Source: an uncultured Clostridium sp. (GTDB taxonomy: Bacteria > Bacillota > Clostridia > TANB77 > CAG-508). Taken from it: 6,331 nucleotides of DNA. Position 1 is the stretch's first letter; each line of letters begins with the position of its first letter. Below are positions 5,230 to 6,331 of this stretch, piece by piece. The stretch is taken from positions 1 through 6,331 of the forward strand of contig USHY01000046.1 of assembly GCA_900554635.1 (NCBI GenBank), read 5' to 3'. A model generated the notes under the pieces. That model did not search any database and was not told the origin of the DNA. It was given only the letters and a program-made list of their open reading frames with translations. Both the position numbers and the translations under genes were made by a program.

Positions 5230-6211
5230 ATGTATGATTATCATTATGATTTATTAACATATATATTAATGAATAAAGATAATTTAAGAGAAGTGAAGAA
5301 GCATTGTAGCAATATTTTTAAAGGTGGAATAGATGGTGGGATTTTTAATTTGTTTTATATGTCTCCTGAAGAAATGAAAGAAGAGCTTTCAATAAATTAT
5401 GAAGAGATTGATGTAGTGAAGAATTTAGAAACAGTAAAAAAGAGCATGCAAAAAGAACAGCTAATACCAGAAAATATTAATTATATAATAGGAATTGAAG
5501 GATTAGATTATTTAAAAAAAATAGAGGATATAGATGTTTTATATGAACTTGGAGTACGAGAAATTGCACCTGTTTGGAATAATCACAATAAGTTCGGAAC
5601 AGGTGTAAGACTAGGTAAGATTATAAACAAACAAAAAGGTCTTACATCACAGGGAAAAGAGCTTGTGCACAAACTAATTGAAATTGGAATAATAATAGAT
5701 GTGTCGCATAGCGATGAGGAAACATTTTGGGATATAATAAAAGAATGCAAAAAACACAAAAACCAAATTCCTAAAATAATAGCATCACACTCAAATTGCA
5801 AAGCAATATACAATGTACAAAGAAACCTAGATGATAAGCAAATAAAGGCAATAGCAGAATTTAATCGGAATAATAGGGGTTGTAACAATAAAACAATTTT
5901 TATCAAAGCAAAACCCAGAAAAAGCATACATAGAAAACATAAAACACATGTTACAAATAACCCAAACCCCAAAAACACTAGCTATTGCCACAGATGATAT
6001 GTCATACTACAAAATAAATTCAAACTATTATAAGCAAATGAATTTATATAAACAAGAAAAAACAAACAAAAAAATAACTGAGCTGCTAAAAACCAATAAC
6101 TTCAGCAAGCAAGAAATAAAGACTATAACAAAAAATGATTTTCTAACCACAAACTGTCGAAAAAAGCCGAACGATTTTTGTTGCAAAAAGGGGGATTGTG
6201 TGGTAAAGTAG
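5230..6211 (+). pseudogene. Peptidase M19 (membrane/renal-type) dipeptidase, frameshifted
   Basis: The family consists of zinc dipeptidases. The start ATG at 5230 has AGGGTGAT (5217-5224) 5 bases upstream. Frame 1 gives DYHYDLL with the first metal ligands H5 and D7, the bridging E90 in GIEGLDYL, H160 in IDVSHSD and H187 in ASHSN, then RNLDDKQIKAIAEFN. After codon 212 this frame drifts into 43 atypical Arg/Asn/Lys-rich residues and stops at 5995-5997. The family-like continuation GIIGVV...LAIATDDM is in the +1-shifted frame, from 5867 to the TAG at 6209. Skipping the single C at 5866 joins both parts into about 326 aa, a normal length for the family, with D255 in ATDDM as the last expected active-site aspartate. 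The rest of the distal frame is intact, so the lesion is recent, or a sequence error. Without correction the product lacks the C-terminal part of the barrel and is probably inactive. The Cys/Lys-rich end (NCRKKPNDFCCKK) is unusual. Confidence 0.85.
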
Positions 6212-6223
6212 GTAGCAAGTATT

Positions 6224-6304
6224 ATGGAAGAAAATAAAGCTATAAAGAAAGCCATACCACTTTGTTATATTTCACAAAAACTATTGCAAAAAATATTATT
6301 TTAG
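6224..6304 (+). CDS. Possible 26-aa ORF, doubtful
   Basis: ATG at 6224 to TAG at 6302-6304. The predicted peptide begins MEENKAIKKAIPLCY and ends in a Leu/Ile/Lys-rich stretch. There is no clear ribosome binding site (only GTAGGTAG some bases upstream), and the predicted promoter at 6284-6312 overlaps its end. I do not recognise it. It may be chance or remnant sequence after the broken dipeptidase. Confidence 0.15.
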   Translation: MEENKAIKKAIPLCYISQKLLQKILF

Positions 6305-6312
6305 TATAAAAT
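6284..6312 (+). promoter_or_regulatory. Possible promoter for a gene right of the window
   Basis: TTGCAA (6284-6289) and TAAAAT (6307-6312) are separated by 17 bases (4/6 and 5/6 matches). An AAAAAGG stretch follows at about 6317-6323, but no start codon is reached before the window ends. Confidence 0.4.
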
Positions 6313-6331
6313 ATAGAAAAAGGCAAAGCAA

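Noticed and set aside
5583..5978. 131-codon minus-strand ORF antisense to the dipeptidase
   Set aside because: It is the shadow of an AT-rich coding region, with Leu/Phe/Cys low-complexity sequence and no recognisable domain.
6175..6189. TTTTTG-TTG-CAAAAA hairpin as a terminator for the dipeptidase
   Set aside because: The stem is short and AT-only apart from one pair, lies inside the reading frame before the stop, and has no following T-run.
5948..6211. Separate 87-aa gene starting at ATG 5948
   Set aside because: No ribosome binding site is visible, and its sequence continues the M19 dipeptidase from upstream in the same frame. It is the distal half of the frameshifted gene.

Overview
The window is AT-rich, uses the standard bacterial code, has GGAGG-type ribosome binding sites and strong U-tract terminators, and carries sortase-pilus-style surface domains. 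This points to a low-GC Gram-positive bacterium (Firmicutes/Clostridia-like, plausibly gut-associated); the lineage is inferred from composition and gene content only. There are five genes, one cut by the left edge and one broken by a frameshift, plus compact regulatory spacers.

Bases 3-3128 (+) hold the 3' part of a large surface protein: six CnaB-type Ig-like modules (the first partial), one DUF11-like module and a von Willebrand factor A domain with an intact metal site. It stops without an LPXTG motif or membrane anchor and is followed at once by a perfect bidirectional hairpin terminator. Converging on it, bases 3181-3672 (-) encode a small single-pass membrane protein with an FxLYD-like outer domain. 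That gene is divergent from a type I signal peptidase (3799-4455, +). The 126-base spacer between them holds two opposed promoters and a 26-bp inverted repeat that overlaps both -35 regions.

The signal peptidase converges on uridine kinase (4470-5084, -). A shared hairpin there overlaps both stop codons. Uridine kinase is in turn divergent from a peptidase M19 (membrane/renal-type) dipeptidase (5230-6211, +), which is split by what reads as one extra base at about 5866. The right edge (6212-6331) contains a possible promoter for a gene outside the window and one dubious 26-codon ORF.

The genes alternate strand (+ - + - +), so each appears to be its own transcription unit. The signal peptidase could process the secreted adhesin, but nothing in the sequence ties it to that substrate. 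No new multi-gene system is evident. The points most worth checking are the missing wall anchor, the disrupted dipeptidase, the shared operator-like palindrome and the insertion in the signal peptidase.
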